Source of the DNA: Guyanagaster necrorhizus
Taxonomy: Eukaryota; Basidiomycota; Agaricomycetes; Agaricales; Physalacriaceae
Direction: 5' to 3'
Assembly: GCF_019112545.1 (NCBI RefSeq)
Contig: NW_025064884.1
Coordinates: 549,938-613,937, forward strand
Length of the DNA stretch: 64,000 nt
Shown here: piece after piece, positions 10,928-22,847 of the stretch
Layout of the letters: each line of letters opens with the position of its first letter
How positions within the stretch are numbered: position 1 is the first letter of the stretch
Notes under the pieces: generated by a model
Told to the model about the DNA's origin: nothing
The model's input: only the letters and a program-made list of their open reading frames with translations
Database searches by the model: none
Program-made: the position numbers and the translations under genes

Positions 10928-13900
10928 GCGATTCTACTGCCTTGGCTAAGGTAATAAGTAATGGGTCACCAACTGCTGGACAGACTGACAATTTATCTTC
11001 TATAGTATTACACCCTATGTCTAAATTATGTGTGCATTTGAATATACCCAACCCTATTACTCAGAACCCAGAATCGCCTAAGGAACCAACTTCTACAACT
11101 CAAGTGCTGATGAAGAGCCGAAGAGGGGCAGAGAGTCCCAAAGATGTGTTTTTGTTAAAAGTTCATCAAACTAAAAATATGAAACAGACTCAATTGCCTT
11201 CAGGCTGAACCAGGGCAGTGGGCCCCACAATCTGGCTAAAGCCATTCAACACCAAGTGGACTTGGCAAGCCATCAAAGATGCCAAGAATGAAGAAGCAGC
11301 AAAGGCTGTGCTCAAAAACTGGATACACAAGTCCTGAGCCAAAGAAGTCATCAATGATATGATCACCAAAATGCAAGCAGTGGAACAATGCCAAGCTCTA
11401 GAATAGCTCAATGAATTGTGTGGGCCACAAAAATTTATCCAATGAACCAAGTCCATGAGAAAGGATTTACTAGCCAAAGCACAGATCAAGATATTAACAT
11501 TCCAATCAACCTATGCAGTCACTGTCTTAATCGACAGTGGCTGCACAGAGAGCAGCATCAACCAAGCTTTCATCAACAAGCATCAATTGCCCACTTGGGC
11601 AACAGCAGCACTTATCTCAGTCTACAATGCAGATGGAACAAGGAATCAAGCCAGATTAATCATCAAATATGTGGAGCTTAGGCTCACTATCAGTGATCAT
11701 TCAGAACAGATTGACCTAGCAGTAACTGATCTAGGGATCAAGAAAGTATTCCTTAGTCATGATTGGTTAATACAACATAATCCGCTAATCAACTGGAAGA
11801 TCAGACACATCATTTTCGCTTGATGCTGTTGCTGAAAAGTTCTATTTGAATTACCAGATGACGACCCTGAAAACCAATGGGATGAAGAAATGGAAGACGA
11901 TGACACAATCCTTGCTGTCAACCTACAAAGGGCCATTAACATGCAGGTAATGCATCATGCTAATGACCTAGCAGCCAAGGCTAATGCTGGGAAGGAGGAA
12001 AGGACATTCAAAGAAATGGTACCCTCATGGGCACACGACTACTGGGATTTATTTGAAAAGGAAAGTTTTGATGAACTACTTGATGCAAAACTCTGAGATC
12101 ACATGATCAAATTAACTCCTAATGCTAATGCCAACCTAGATTGCAAGTGTTATTCACTTAGCAATAATGAACAACAGGAACTGGATAAGTTTTTAGAAGA
12201 AAACTTATCCAGTGGGAGGATTCAACCATCAAAGTCACCAATGGCATCACCCTTCTTTTTTGTCAAAAAGAAGGATGGGAAACTCTGACCAGTACAGGAC
12301 TATCAGAAGTTGAATGAAATAACGATCAAGAATCATTATCCACTTCTTTTAATTGCAGAGTTAATGGATAAACTCTGAGGTGCCAAATACTACACCAAAC
12401 TAGACATTCGGTGGGGGTACAACAACATGTGCATCAAAGAAGGCAATGAGTGGAAGGCTGCTTTTTGAACTAACCACAGTTTGTTTGAACTGATGGTAAT
12501 GTTCTTTGGACTGACCAACTCACTGGCCATATTCCATTGGATGATGAATGACATCTTCAAGGATCTCATTGCCACCAGAAAAGTCACAATCTACTTGGAC
12601 GACATCCTTATCATGACCAAAACCAAGGAGGAACATCGAATGATAGTATGACAAGTGCTATCAAGAATGAGGAAGCATCGACTCTTCCTCAAGACTGAGA
12701 AATGCAAATTCAAGGTACTACAGACAGAGTACCTTAGAGTCATTATCAGCAAAGGCAGCATTCAGATGGATCCTATCAAAATAGTGAGAGTAACCGAATG
12801 GCCAGAACTGACCAAGAAGAAGGAACTGTAATCCTTTTTAGGATTCACCAACTTCTACTGCCAGTTCATCAGAGACTACAGCAAGGTAGTCCAACTGATG
12901 ACACAATTAACTGGAAATTCCCCATGGACCTGGGGAATTTTCCAACAGGAAGCATTTAACGAGCTGAAACACTGACTAGCCGAAGACATCATCCTAGCAA
13001 TACCCAGCCAGGATAGAAAGTTCTGGGTCGAAGCCAACTCCAGTGAAGGTGCAATTGAGGCCATACTCTCACAGGAACAGGATGACAAATGGTGACCCAT
13101 CACCTTTATGTCAAAGGCACTCACAGTAACTGAGTGCAACTACAAGATCTATGATAAAGAACTCCTTGCCATAATGCTTGCCCTTGCTGAATGATGGCAT
13201 TACCTTATTGGAGCAGTTCAGACCTTCGAGATCTGAACAGATTATCAAAACCTCCGATATTTCTGACAACCACAAAAGCTTAATCGCAGACAAGCCAGAT
13301 GAGTAACAGAACTATCAGAATATAAATATACGCTGCATTATAAGGCTGGTGTAGCAAACAAAAAGGCCGACTTCCTTAGCTGCAGGGCGGATCACAATCA
13401 GAGAGGAGATGACAACAAGGAGGTTATATTACTGTGACCAGAACACTTCCGAGCCATGATCATACCCATGGAAGAAGAGATGCATGAATGCATCAAGAGC
13501 ACCACTCAGGATCCACATAAATGGGATCAAAGAATTGCTCCATCACTCAATCATGAGCAGGGACTGAAGAAAGAAGGGAGATTGATCCATTATGATAGGC
13601 AGATCTATATCTCAAGGGACAACAAACTCAGAGATGATATTATTGTCACCTACCACAATCATGCGACTGCCAGACACCCCAGAATCGCAAAAACCAAGAA
13701 ATTGGTCTTATGGGAGTATTGGTAGCCCAAAATAGACTATGATATCACCCAATATGTCAAAGCCTGTGAAGCTTGCCAACAAGACAAGACTTCAACACAA
13801 CCCAGAGCAGCACCACTCTATCCAAATGAGGTCTCTTCATCACCATGGACCCACATCTCAGTGGATATGATAACCAGACTTTCCAAAAGCGATGGCTATG

Positions 13901-15195
13901 ATGCAATCATTGTCATCATCAATCACTTCTTAAAAGTGATCATTCTGATCGCATGTTCAACAGAACTCACATCCGAGGGATGGGCTAAAATACTATATGA
14001 TGAGGTATATGCAAAGTACAGCATGCCTCAAGTAGTAATTTCAGACAGAGGGCTGCAATTCATGTCCAAATTCTTGGACGACTTATACTGGCTACTAAAA
14101 ATCAAATGAAATATCTCAATGGCATACCACCCACAAACAGACAGCCAAATGGAACAGGCCAATCAAGAAATTGAAAAGTACTTGTGACTTTTCATCAGTT
14201 ACTGACAAGACGACTGAACGGAATGGCTCACACTAGCAGCATTCTAACACAACAACAGAATCCACTTGGCAACAGGTAAAACACTATTCTTTGTGAATTA
14301 TAGATGGAACCCACCAGTTGTGCAAACAGGACGAGTTCATACAACAACACCAGCATCAACAGACTTTGCATCGACAATAGCAAAGATCCATGAGGAGACC
14401 TGCACAGCTCTTGACAAAGCTGTCTTAATAATGAAAAAGCAGTATAACAAACATAAATAGGCAGCACACAAATATTCAACCAACAACAAAGTCTGGTTGG
14501 ATACCACAAACCTCCATCTACCAAGGCCAAAACAGAAATTGGTAGACAAACAGACAGGTCCTTTCAAAGTGATCGCCAAAATCAGAAAATCTGCATACAA
14601 GTTGCAGCTCTCCATGACTTGGAAAATTCATAATGTTTTCAATAAAACATTGTTGACACCATATATCATATCAGCCTTTCCAAACCAAGAACAACCACCT
14701 CCATCACCAGCAGAACTCATTGATGACAAGGAACACTATAAAATTGATGAAGTGCTAAATCACAAAACACGAAAGGTTAAAGCATGAGGCAGAGATATAA
14801 AAACAACTGTTGACTATCTAGTCAGTTGAAAAGGATATGAACCAGAATCAAACCAATGGATCAACAAAAAATACATGAATGCAGAAGAAGTGATTTGGGA
14901 TTACAAACACTGGATCAATACATTGATCACGAAGGGGGTCATGTTCAACATTATATCTCAAGAACATGATATGGCAACAAAAGGAAGAGAGATAATATCT
15001 AGCCAGATATACATCAACCAACCAGCCAACCACACAGACTGCTCAAGAGAGGACGATGAAGATAGTGGTGTGATGGACAAGCCAGAAATGGTGGGGACAT
15101 ACAGTGAAGAGCAATGTACCACTCCTTCAAATCATTTGAAGCTTGCCACTGAAGTGATAAGAGGTCCAGCAGATTGGCCATCTCCTGCTGGCTGA
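10924..15195 (+). pseudogene. pol: Element D pol polyprotein
   Basis: One reading frame of 1424 codons interrupted by many TGA/TAG codons. In order: protease (LIDSGCTESSIN near 11525-11565), RT (YLDDILIMTK at about 12594-12623), RNase H ([14 protein letters not shown] near 13150-13190), zinc-binding HHCC region (near 13650-13790), integrase core (VDMITRLSKSDGY near 13862; VVISDRGLQF near 14035), GPF/Y-like KQTGPFKV near 14550, chromodomain (TVDYLVS*KGYEPESNQWIN near 14808-14865), then a tail of about 95 residues ending PADWPSPAG. Catalytic residues read intact; the stops are what disable it. Confidence 0.88.
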
Positions 15196-15234
15196 GATGA
15201 CTTATCCTAACTTAACTATCAGAATGATGGTCTT

Positions 15235-15247
15235 AAGGAGAGGGTAA
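15235..15247 (+). promoter_or_regulatory. Element D polypurine tract
   Basis: AAGGAGAGGGTAA directly before the 3' LTR; priming site for plus-strand DNA in LTR elements. The same tract is present in E, I and J. Confidence 0.8.
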
Positions 15248-15774
15248 TGTTATGATTTTTCCTATTTTCTTTCTTTTTTCTTTTCTTTTCTCTCAGAAAT
15301 GATCCCTACCTTGCTTAGTCAGAGCACTTAGGCCAGTGTCTAGGACTATGGGAATGCTTAGCTCAGCACCCAGTTGATCACTCTCCTATTGCATTGCTGT
15401 GTGCTGTGAAGGGAGAGATAATACTTCTTTTGTCCTCAAGTTGCAGTGTAGCAACAACAGCACAACAGCAAGACAACAGCTTTTGTGGAGAGCCTGGCAA
15501 CAGCAGGGATAACAGCTCTATGACAGACAACAGCTTTTGTGAAATATTTATTTATAGCATGATAACAGAACAGTATTTAAGTAGCATAGCTCTTGCTATA
15601 GTATCCCAGCTTTGAGCTAAAGTTTATTCTTCACCATTCTATCTTGAGTGACTTGCAATGCCTTGACCACACACTTCTATTAACACATCAGTGAACTCAG
15701 TCAGTCTAACTTGAAGTGCGAGGTTCTGAACTGTTTATCATGTGTTGATAATCATGTAGAGTTTGGGCTTAACA
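15248..15774 (+). mobile_element. Element D 3' LTR
   Basis: 527 bp, TGTTATGATTTTTCC to GGGCTTAACA, alignable to 7248-7775 over its full length. Confidence 0.92.
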
Positions 15775-15779
15775 GTCAT
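15775..15779. repeat. Target-site duplication of element D, right
   Basis: GTCAT, identical to 7243-7247. Element C resumes here. Confidence 0.9.
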
Positions 15780-17188
15780 AGACCTCTAGGACAGCCATGC
15801 TGGGGCTGTGTACTGGGTCCAGTGTCATCAGATCTGGGTTGAGGAGTAGGCTGCTGCTCAGGCTGCTCTGGTGGCTCCTTGATGCTCATTGCTGCACATG
15901 CTATTGCTCTATGATACTGGCAGAAGTTTCTGTAGAACTTTGAATTGAGGAAAAGGGCTGTGAAACTTCCATTGAGGAACCTCTTGAGGTCGCCAGTTGG
16001 GTCAATACTCTCATCATCTTCCTTGATTATTTCTCTGTCTTTCAGGATCCCATCTCTTTAGACTGGGATGTTATCTGTCTCTGCAATGGTATCGGTCCTG
16101 TAAGATAGCAGGCAGTTGTTGTCGAGGTTTGACTGGGTCTCTTCCTTGATGGGGTCTGCTCAGGAATCAGACTCAATAGTAGGAGTGGCAGATTTCTGGA
16201 AAGGTGAGTCAGGGGTAGTGGTTCTGACAAGAGTGTCAGTATAGCTTTCCCCTTCTATCCTCCTTCACTCCTCTGCTGCTTGTGCTCAGAGATAGTGCCC
16301 AAAGAGGGTGTTCTCTCTTGTGATCTTGTTGTTGATATGTGCCTGCTCCTCTCTGTGCTTGAAAATGTTATTGGTACATCGAACTTGGTCCTCTCTGGGG
16401 AGGACTGTAGTGGCAGGGTGGGCTGGCTGTGTTCCTGCTAGTACTATTTGTGTATCTTCTGTTCTGCTATTATGACTGTGAGCTGGGCTGTACTCCATCT
16501 AGTCAGCTTCAACAGCAGCGGCCTGCCACCAGTGATGCTCATTGCTGTTATTGGGCCAATACTAGTCATTTCTAGCCCTGGCTCTGCTGCTAGTCCTTCT
16601 GTCATTTGTGAATATAGTAGATCAAGACCCATGGCTTCTGGAACCTTGGGTCTCTCGAGCCATCTATGGAGCATCCAGAGAGTCTCTGGCATGATGTCCA
16701 ATGCTAGTGCTAGAAATGGAGATTGCTGTCCTGGTTGCTAGAATGCTGTGCTGGAGGGATGGGATGGGGGTGTCAGGTCTGGGTCATCAAAACCCTATAG
16801 CCCAAGGGTTTCCAGTGTTTTGGATAACTGCTGCTGGGAGTCATGGAGGGTATGTGTGCTGCTGATGCTGCTCCTCTTCTTCTCTAGGATATTCCTAAGT
16901 TAGGCTCCCAAAGACATCTTCGGAGTCTATTCCTTTTGTGGGTCAGAAGGACTGTTGGGCAGAGGTAGAGATATCGTGGAGAGGAAGGTCTGGTGTGACA
17001 TTTTAGAGAATAGTTCAAATATATTGGAATTCATGATAATGTCTGATTGTTCAAGCTATGATTGATTGGCATCCATGGCACAGCTGTATGATCACCAATA
17101 AACCGATCAAGATTCCTATAATAGATGCCAAGAGTTTGAAGAACTCGTGAGTAAAGTTTAGACTGAAAGGATTAAGGGTGGATGGTAT
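15780..17188 (-). pseudogene. Element C ORF1, membrane-anchored protein upstream of gag
   Basis: Reads on the minus strand from 17188. The start codon seen in other copies is ATA here (17186-17188), a G-to-A loss. The helix FFKLLASIIGILIGLLVIIQ lies near 17095-17155. The C-terminal block ALFLNSKFYRNFCQYHRAI lies near 15880-15945 and is followed by a proline- and glutamine-rich stretch cut by element D. Several stops interrupt it. An overlapping frame is open at 16444-16701. Function unknown. Confidence 0.65.
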
Positions 17189-17230
17189 TCAGTTCCTCAG
17201 CACAATTGGGCTTGAGGAAGAGAAGCTAGA

Positions 17231-17243
17231 AGCTTCAAGCTAA
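17231..17243 (-). promoter_or_regulatory. Element C self-priming primer-binding site
   Basis: Minus strand TTAGCTTGAAGCT, one base from the LTR. The predicted transcript start is AGCTTTGAGCTAA (complement of 17400-17412); the two mismatches are both transitions explained by decay of an ancestral CpG. Confidence 0.7.
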
Positions 17244-17244
17244 T

Positions 17245-17763
17245 TGTTAAGCCCAAACTCCATATGACTATTAACATGTGATAAACAGTTCAGAACCTTG
17301 CACTTCAGGTTAGACTGACTGAGTTCACTGATGTGTTAATAGAGGTGTGTGGTCAAGGCATTTGCAAGTTGCTCGAGATAGAATGGTAGAGAATAAACTT
17401 TAGCTCAAAGCTGGGGTATTACAGTGAGAGCTATACTATTTAAATACTGTTCTGTTATCAGGCTATTAATAAATGTTCACAAAAGATATTGTCTGCTGTA
17501 AAGCTGTTACCTTTTGCTGTTGCCAGGCTCTCCACAAAAGCTGTTGTCCTGCTGTTGTGCTGTTGTTGTTGCATTGCATTTGGGAGATAAAAGGAGCAGT
17601 GTCTCTCTCTGCACAGTACACAGCTGTGATAAGACAATGACTGACTGGGTTGCTGAGCTAAGCATTCCCATGGTCCTAAGCACTGGCCTAAGCACTCTGA
17701 CTAAGCAGAGATAGGGGTCATTTCCAAAGAGAAAAAGAAAAGAAAATAGAAAAAATTGTAACA
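17245..17763 (-). mobile_element. Element C 5' LTR
   Basis: 519 bp; minus strand from TGTTACAATTTTT (17763) to GGGCTTAACA (17245). The right flank is AGGAC inside the integrase of E. Confidence 0.9.
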
Positions 17764-19158
17764 AGGACTAAAGCTAGCACTCAGAAGTGGGCAGCACCAT
17801 TACACTCCAATGAGATCTTTTCAGACAAATGGAAGGTGATTTTGATAGATATGATAGACTCTCTTCCTGAGTCTAAAGAATATAATGCCATTCTAGCTGT
17901 TGTAGATCAATTTTCTAAAGAACTTATTTCTATTGCCACTAACATGAGTTTGAATATGAAAGAGTGGGCATGACTTTTTTGAGACCATATATATGCCCAT
18001 CATAGTCTTTCAGACAAAATTATCTCAGAGCAAGACCCACAGTTCATTTTGCAGTTTATAAAAGAGCTGTATAAGCAAGCTACTTAGAATCACTGAGAAT
18101 CTATTAACAGCATACCATTCTCAAACAGATAGACAAACAGAGAGGATCAGTCAAGAGATTGAAAAATATTTATAAATATTTATCAATCATTAGCAGAATG
18201 ACTAGGCAGAATGGCTTCCCTTAGCAGGATTTGCTCACAACAACCAAAAAAACTCTGCCACAGGCTTTAGCTCATTCTTTGTGAATGCTGGTGTATATCC
18301 TAACACTGGAATGAACCTCTCACAAAGAGACAGTCAAGTATCCTGAGCAAAAGATTTTGCTACTGAAATAAAGAAGATCCATGATGAGACAGAACAAGCA
18401 CTCTTAAAAGCAGCAGACTCAATAAAAAAACAATATGACAAGAAAAGAGCATCAGAAAAAGAGTATCAATCAGGAGATCAAGTCATGCTAGATATGAAAA
18501 ACCTAAAGACAGACAGGATATGAAAAAGCTGGATGATAAATATAGAGAGCTCTTTAAGATTATAAAGAAAATAGATGATAGGGCATATAAATTATTTATC
18601 TTAAAGACCTGGAAAATCCATCCAGTCTTCAATGAAACCTTGCTCAAACTATTCCAACAGGCTGAATTCCCTAATCAGCAGAAGCCACCACCATCTAAAC
18701 CTGTGGTGGTTGATAATGAAGACAAATATAAAATTGATGCCATCCTTGACAATAAGATTCAGTACAGAAAACAGTGATTTTTAGTCTATTTCAAGAGGTA
18801 TGGCAATGAGAAAAACTGATAGTATGCAGAAAAAGACCTTCCATATGTAAAGATCCTCATTGCCAAATGTTGAGTATGCCAAAATTCTCTGGCAGCTGTC
18901 AACTTTACCCCATTGAATTGACCAATGTTTGACAAGTTAGACTATATCTATATATGATGATTGCCCTTCAGAAAAGATTAAACCCCATTTGAATATGAAA
19001 AGCTAGTTATATGGCAAGAGAAAGATGATCTAGCTGCTAAAACCTTTGTTGACCAACTCTATTTTCTTGACTGCACCAATGATGTTTCCACTGAAATTGA
19101 TGACAAGGATGAAACATGATCTCTCTTTTCTAGGCTGCTCTGAGCAATCAAGGATGAT
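17764..19158 (+). pseudogene. pol: Element E pol, C-terminal part (integrase, divergent chromodomain)
   Basis: The integrase core is visible as VILIDMIDSLPESKEYN (near 17835-17885) and VDQFSKELISI (near 17905). KIISEQDPQFI near 18015-18050 has E where relatives carry SDR. The GPF/Y-like LFKIIKKIDDRAYKL and KTWKIHPVFNETLL (near 18600-18650) are clear. The C-terminal part differs from the other elements: FLVYFKRYGNEKN and YAEKDLPYVKILIAK look like a diverged chromodomain, followed by a long tail with an acidic stretch (STEIDDKDET). Frame breaks and stops are numerous. Confidence 0.7.
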
Positions 19159-19164
19159 TGCCTT

Positions 19165-19177
19165 AAGGAGAGGGTAA
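19165..19177 (+). promoter_or_regulatory. Element E polypurine tract
   Basis: AAGGAGAGGGTAA directly before the 3' LTR, identical to the tract of element D. Confidence 0.75.
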
Positions 19178-19491
19178 TGTCACAATTTTTGCCTCCAAAT
19201 CATAATCTGCCAATGCTTAATGATGAAGACATGATAACACCATGGCTACATCTTATTCATCAATACACAATAAGATGACAAAGAATAATATAGTAACTAT
19301 TGCTATTCCACATCTTAAATACAATAGAAACTGTGGTATATAAGAAACTCACCATAGTGATGATATAGCAGAGTGATAATAACAAATAAAAGCAAGAGCA
19401 CAGTCATTGTTATTTTAGACAATAAGCAGAGGGTATAAAAAGCAGACAATAGTCACCTGTAGAACATAAGTTTCTTTAGATAGTATATAAG
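19178..19491 (+). mobile_element. Element E 3' LTR, cut by F
   Basis: Starts TGTCACAATTTTTGCC right after the purine tract. Only 314 bp remain before the left LTR of F. The left flank of F is ATAAG (19487-19491). Confidence 0.75.
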
Positions 19492-19951
19492 TGTTAGACT
19501 CAAGTCACATATGATTAGAGCATGTGATAAACAGACACTGTATCATTTTCATACAGTTACATCTGAGTCCACTATTTATATCTATTAACTGATATGCTTT
19601 AAGGCCTTTGCAAGAAAGCTTGAGAGTGAAATGATATAAATAAACTTTAGCTCAAAGCTGGGATTATTTCAGCAAGAGCTATTCTACTTATATACTACAA
19701 GTCAGTCAAGATGAATATACTACTATTTATTATGTCTGCCTAAGTCATTATGTTCATTGTCTTTGAGTATTGCTACTGTCTATAATAGGGCTGTTGTATG
19801 TCATCAAGTATTGTTATCACATTGAAAGACAATGACAGACTTAGCTTGTTGTAATGACTAAGCTAGTCCTATAGTTTTAAGTGCTGGTGTAGACACCCTG
19901 ATTAAGCATAAATAGGGGTTAATACAAAGAAAAAGATGAAAAATTATAACA
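19492..19951 (-). mobile_element. Element F 3' LTR
   Basis: 460 bp; on the minus strand from TGTTATAATTTTTCATC (19951) to GAGTCTAACA (19492). Contains the AGCTTTGAGCTAAAG start motif (complement near 19644-19658). Confidence 0.88.
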
Positions 19952-19964
19952 TTACTCCCTTCTT
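19952..19964 (-). promoter_or_regulatory. Element F polypurine tract
   Basis: Minus strand AAGAAGGGAGTAA, adjacent to the 3' LTR. Confidence 0.75.
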
Positions 19965-20756
19965 AAGACCATTGTCCTGATAGCTTAATTCAGAGATAAT
20001 TCATAGTCCCATATAGCATCATTAGTATTTATCTGTTTTTTGTTGACTTATTAGTTAGATTCAGGGCTATAGTCCTTTCAACTAACCAGGTAGTCTACAG
20101 TCATCATTGTTCTGCTGTCTTTTGCTTTGACTTTACACAATTTATAGTTGAGTACTTGATCAATTTCATAGTGCTCTTCATCATTGATGAGGTCAGAGAG
20201 AGAAAAGAAGGAGGAGAGTGGAGGTAGTCATTTTTGATTGGGGAATATGAGAGAAATGAAAGGTGTGAGGAGTGATTCATTGAAGATGTCATGAACCTTC
20301 TAGTTTAAGAGAAGGCAAAGTTTGTAGATGGAAGCATTGACCTTCACAAGAATAGAGAAGGGTCTGATGCATTTATCTGCCAGCTTTTGTTTCAGCTATA
20401 GGAGATGAAGATTGGATATATCCAATCAGACTTTGTTATTAATGTTATCTATGTTTAGAGCATTAGTGTTTGTTATACTGCTTCTTCATAGAGGCAGCTG
20501 TCTTTTCTAAAGCAGCTTGCATCTTGGTGTGGATTTTGGACATTTCTTATGCAAAGTCTTAAGAGGCAGGAGTTAAAGTGGCAGTGCATTCTATGAGTGT
20601 GACATTGAAGTGTTGACTATAATTGATGAAAAATAGCATCTTCCCTATGGTGGAATAGATCCTGTTATTATGTTAGAAAGCCATGAGAGTAAGCCATTCC
20701 ATCCAGTTGTTCTGTCAGTAGTTTATAAAAAGCCAGAGATATTTTTTTATCTCCTA

Positions 20757-21690
20757 ATTTGCCCTTTCAGTCTGTCTATCAGTTTGTGGATGATATATGG
20801 TTGAAGCATTGCATTGTATATGTAGAAGATGGTATAAGTCATCAAGGAACTTGGAGATGAATTAGAGTCTCCAATCTGAGATAACAACTTATAGCATTTT
20901 ATATTTTATATAGACTTTATTATATAAGATTTTGGCCCACCCTTCTGAGGTTAATTCTGTGAAGCATGCAACTGAAATAATCACCTTCAAGAAGCAATTA
21001 ATGATGACTAAGATTGCATCATAGCTATTGCATTCTGATAGTCTAGTCACTATATTTATTGAAATGTGGGTTCAGGATGATTGTGGAATCTCATTCAGAT
21101 AGAGTAGCACCACATATGCTCATGTTGATGACTTGCCCCATTAGCAGATCTCACATCCCTTTATATATTGTTCAATACTCTATTCCATCTTTGGCCACCA
21201 ATACTCTCACAATATTGGGTACTTTTTGACTTTTTGGTTAATATGCTCTGTTTAGCCATTGGTTTGAGGATGATAGGCAGTAAAGGTGTTGCAGTGAATA
21301 TTTAGAAGTCAGTACAAGTCATTCAAAAATTTAGAGACAAATTATGGGCTATGGTTAGAGATTATAACTTGCAGCATGCCATACTTGGCATATACTTTGT
21401 TGTGGAGAATCTTCACTCATCTTTCTGATATTAGCTCTGTTGAGCATATGATCAGAATAATAGTCTTTGAGAACCTGTTGACAATGATGAGTATTGCATC
21501 ATATCCATTACATTCTGGAAGGCCAGTGATCATGTCTACTGTTATGTGGATCCATAGTGTTGTTGGGACCTCATTCAGGTGTAAGAGTGCTGCTTTTGAT
21601 TGGGTGGAGAATTTGCTCCACTAGCATATCTTATATTCTTTAATGTATTACTCTATATTTTATTCCATCTTCAGCCACTAATACTCTCAT
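20757..21690 (-). repeat. Direct duplication of the integrase core in element F
   Basis: Both halves, about 21690-21240 and 21235-20757, contain the same ordered motifs: YWWPKM-like, LNEVPQ/LNEIPQ, THI(T/S)V, GYDAIL/SYDAIL, STEL/FTEL, VYAKYGM/VYIKYKM and AYHPQT/IYHPQT. The copies are clearly diverged from each other, so this is not a recent slippage. Confidence 0.7.
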
Positions 21691-22331
21691 AGAACTAATT
21701 TCTTAGTCTTGGTGATTCCTGAATGCTCTGTCATAGTGTGATCATGACAAGTGGTGATAATCTCACCTTATAAGTCTTGATTTTAGAGTATATAGATGCA
21801 TCTATCATAATAGATTATTCCTCTCTCCTTCTTCATTTCTTGTTCATAGTTTAGGAATGAAGCTACATGTTAGTCTCACTTTTCACTGTCCTGAGTCATG
21901 CTCTTGATCCACTCATAGATCTCCTTCTCCATCAGCATTATCATGGCCTGAAAATGTTTAGACTTTAAGAGAGTGATGCTATTGTTATTATCCTCTCCTT
22001 GGTTGTGGTCTGCTTATTGACTAAGGAGATCCATCTTTTTGTTGGCTATCCTAGCCTTATGATGCAGAGTATACTGGTATTGGCTCAGTTTGGTCATCCA
22101 CTGAGCCTGTTGTTAATTCAGTTTCTGCAGTTATCAGAAGTATCATAGATTTTGATGGTCAGTCCATATTTTGAAGACTTGGACTGTACTGATCAAGTAA
22201 TGTCATCATTCTTCTAGGACAAGCATGAAAATGAGTAATTTCTTATGATATATTTTATAGTTTCATTCTATCATAGAGAGAGCCTTTGAGAGAAATACTA
22301 TTGGCCTCCATTTCTCATTCTGTTCCTGGAA

Positions 22332-22336
22332 GAGTA
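22332..22336. repeat. Target-site duplication of element G, left
   Basis: GAGTA; identical copy at 30213-30217. Confidence 0.9.
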
Positions 22337-22814
22337 TATTAGGCCTGAGTGACATATGCTCTATAACATATGGTAAATAAGCACTGTATCATGTTTGTAC
22401 AATCACACTTAAGTCCACTTGATGTGTTTGTAGATATTATATTCTAAGGTCAATGCAAATAGTTGACTTGAGATAAAGCAGTAGAATAAAGAATAGTTTG
22501 AGACTAGGGATACATAGCATCAACTATGCTATTTATATACTATTTGTCTTCTTGATAAATATAGTATTACTAATTGTGAGTGTCTGTGCTATAGTGTTCA
22601 TTATTTTAGGGCATTGTAGTTACTTACAATAGGCTAATTGTCTTGCTGTTGAGATATCACTTATGTTTCAGATGTTGATAGCTGTGCTGATCAAAATATT
22701 CCCATGGTCCTAATATGATCCCATAGTTCTAGGCACTGGCCTAAGCACTCTGACTAAGCATAAATAGGGGTTAATGCTGTAAAAAAAGAAATAAAAGATG
22801 AGAAAATCATAATA
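22337..22814 (-). mobile_element. Element G 3' LTR
   Basis: 478 bp, the same length as the right LTR (29735-30212) and alignable over its full length. Confidence 0.9.
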
Positions 22815-22827
22815 TTATTCCCTTCTT
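22815..22827 (-). promoter_or_regulatory. Element G polypurine tract
   Basis: Minus strand AAGAAGGGAATAA next to the 3' LTR; one G-to-A difference from the tract of F. Confidence 0.7.
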
Positions 22828-22847
22828 AAGACTATCATCCCAATGGT

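Larger units (their letters stand above)
7248..15774 (+). mobile_element. Element D: complete Ty3/gypsy chromovirus
   Basis: 8527 bp with two LTRs (528 and 527 bp), priming site, ORF1, gag, pol with chromodomain and tail, purine tract, and identical 5-bp flanks GTCAT. It sits inside element C at the ORF1/gag boundary. The LTRs differ more than those of A or J, mainly by transitions plus a 1-base indel, so this is an older insertion. Every gene carries stops, so the copy cannot move by itself. Confidence 0.93.
5078..17763 (-). mobile_element. Element C: Ty3/gypsy chromovirus, interrupted by D
   Basis: Minus-strand element in two blocks, 5078-7247 and 15780-17763, separated by element D and its duplicated GTCAT. 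The 5' LTR is at the right end (17245-17763), followed leftward by ORF1, gag and the pol N-terminus, where it is cut by B at 5077. It inserted into the integrase of the plus-strand element E (right flank AGGAC, 17764-17768). Its remaining pol and 3' LTR lie left of the window. Confidence 0.85.
17764..19491 (+). mobile_element. Element E: 3' end of an old Ty3/gypsy chromovirus
   Basis: Plus-strand remnant holding the integrase core, the C-terminal region and the first 314 bp of the 3' LTR. It is cut on the left by C and on the right by F, so it is the outermost and oldest layer. It is AT-rich and full of stops. The missing parts of its integrase and LTR should lie beyond the two inserts, outside this window. 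Confidence 0.8.
19985..22336 (-). pseudogene. pol: Element F pol, 3' part with doubled integrase segment
   Basis: Ends with DYELSLN and TAA at 19985-19987. In coding order from the right: RNase H end (near 22330-21950), HHCC region (21850-21690), integrase core copy 1 (about 21690-21240), integrase core copy 2 (about 21235-20757), C-terminal GPF/Y-like region, and a chromodomain (MTVDYLVS*KDYSPESN near 20050-20105). Many stops. Two integrase cores in one pol is abnormal and is reported separately. The RNase H is split by element G at 22336. Confidence 0.75.
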
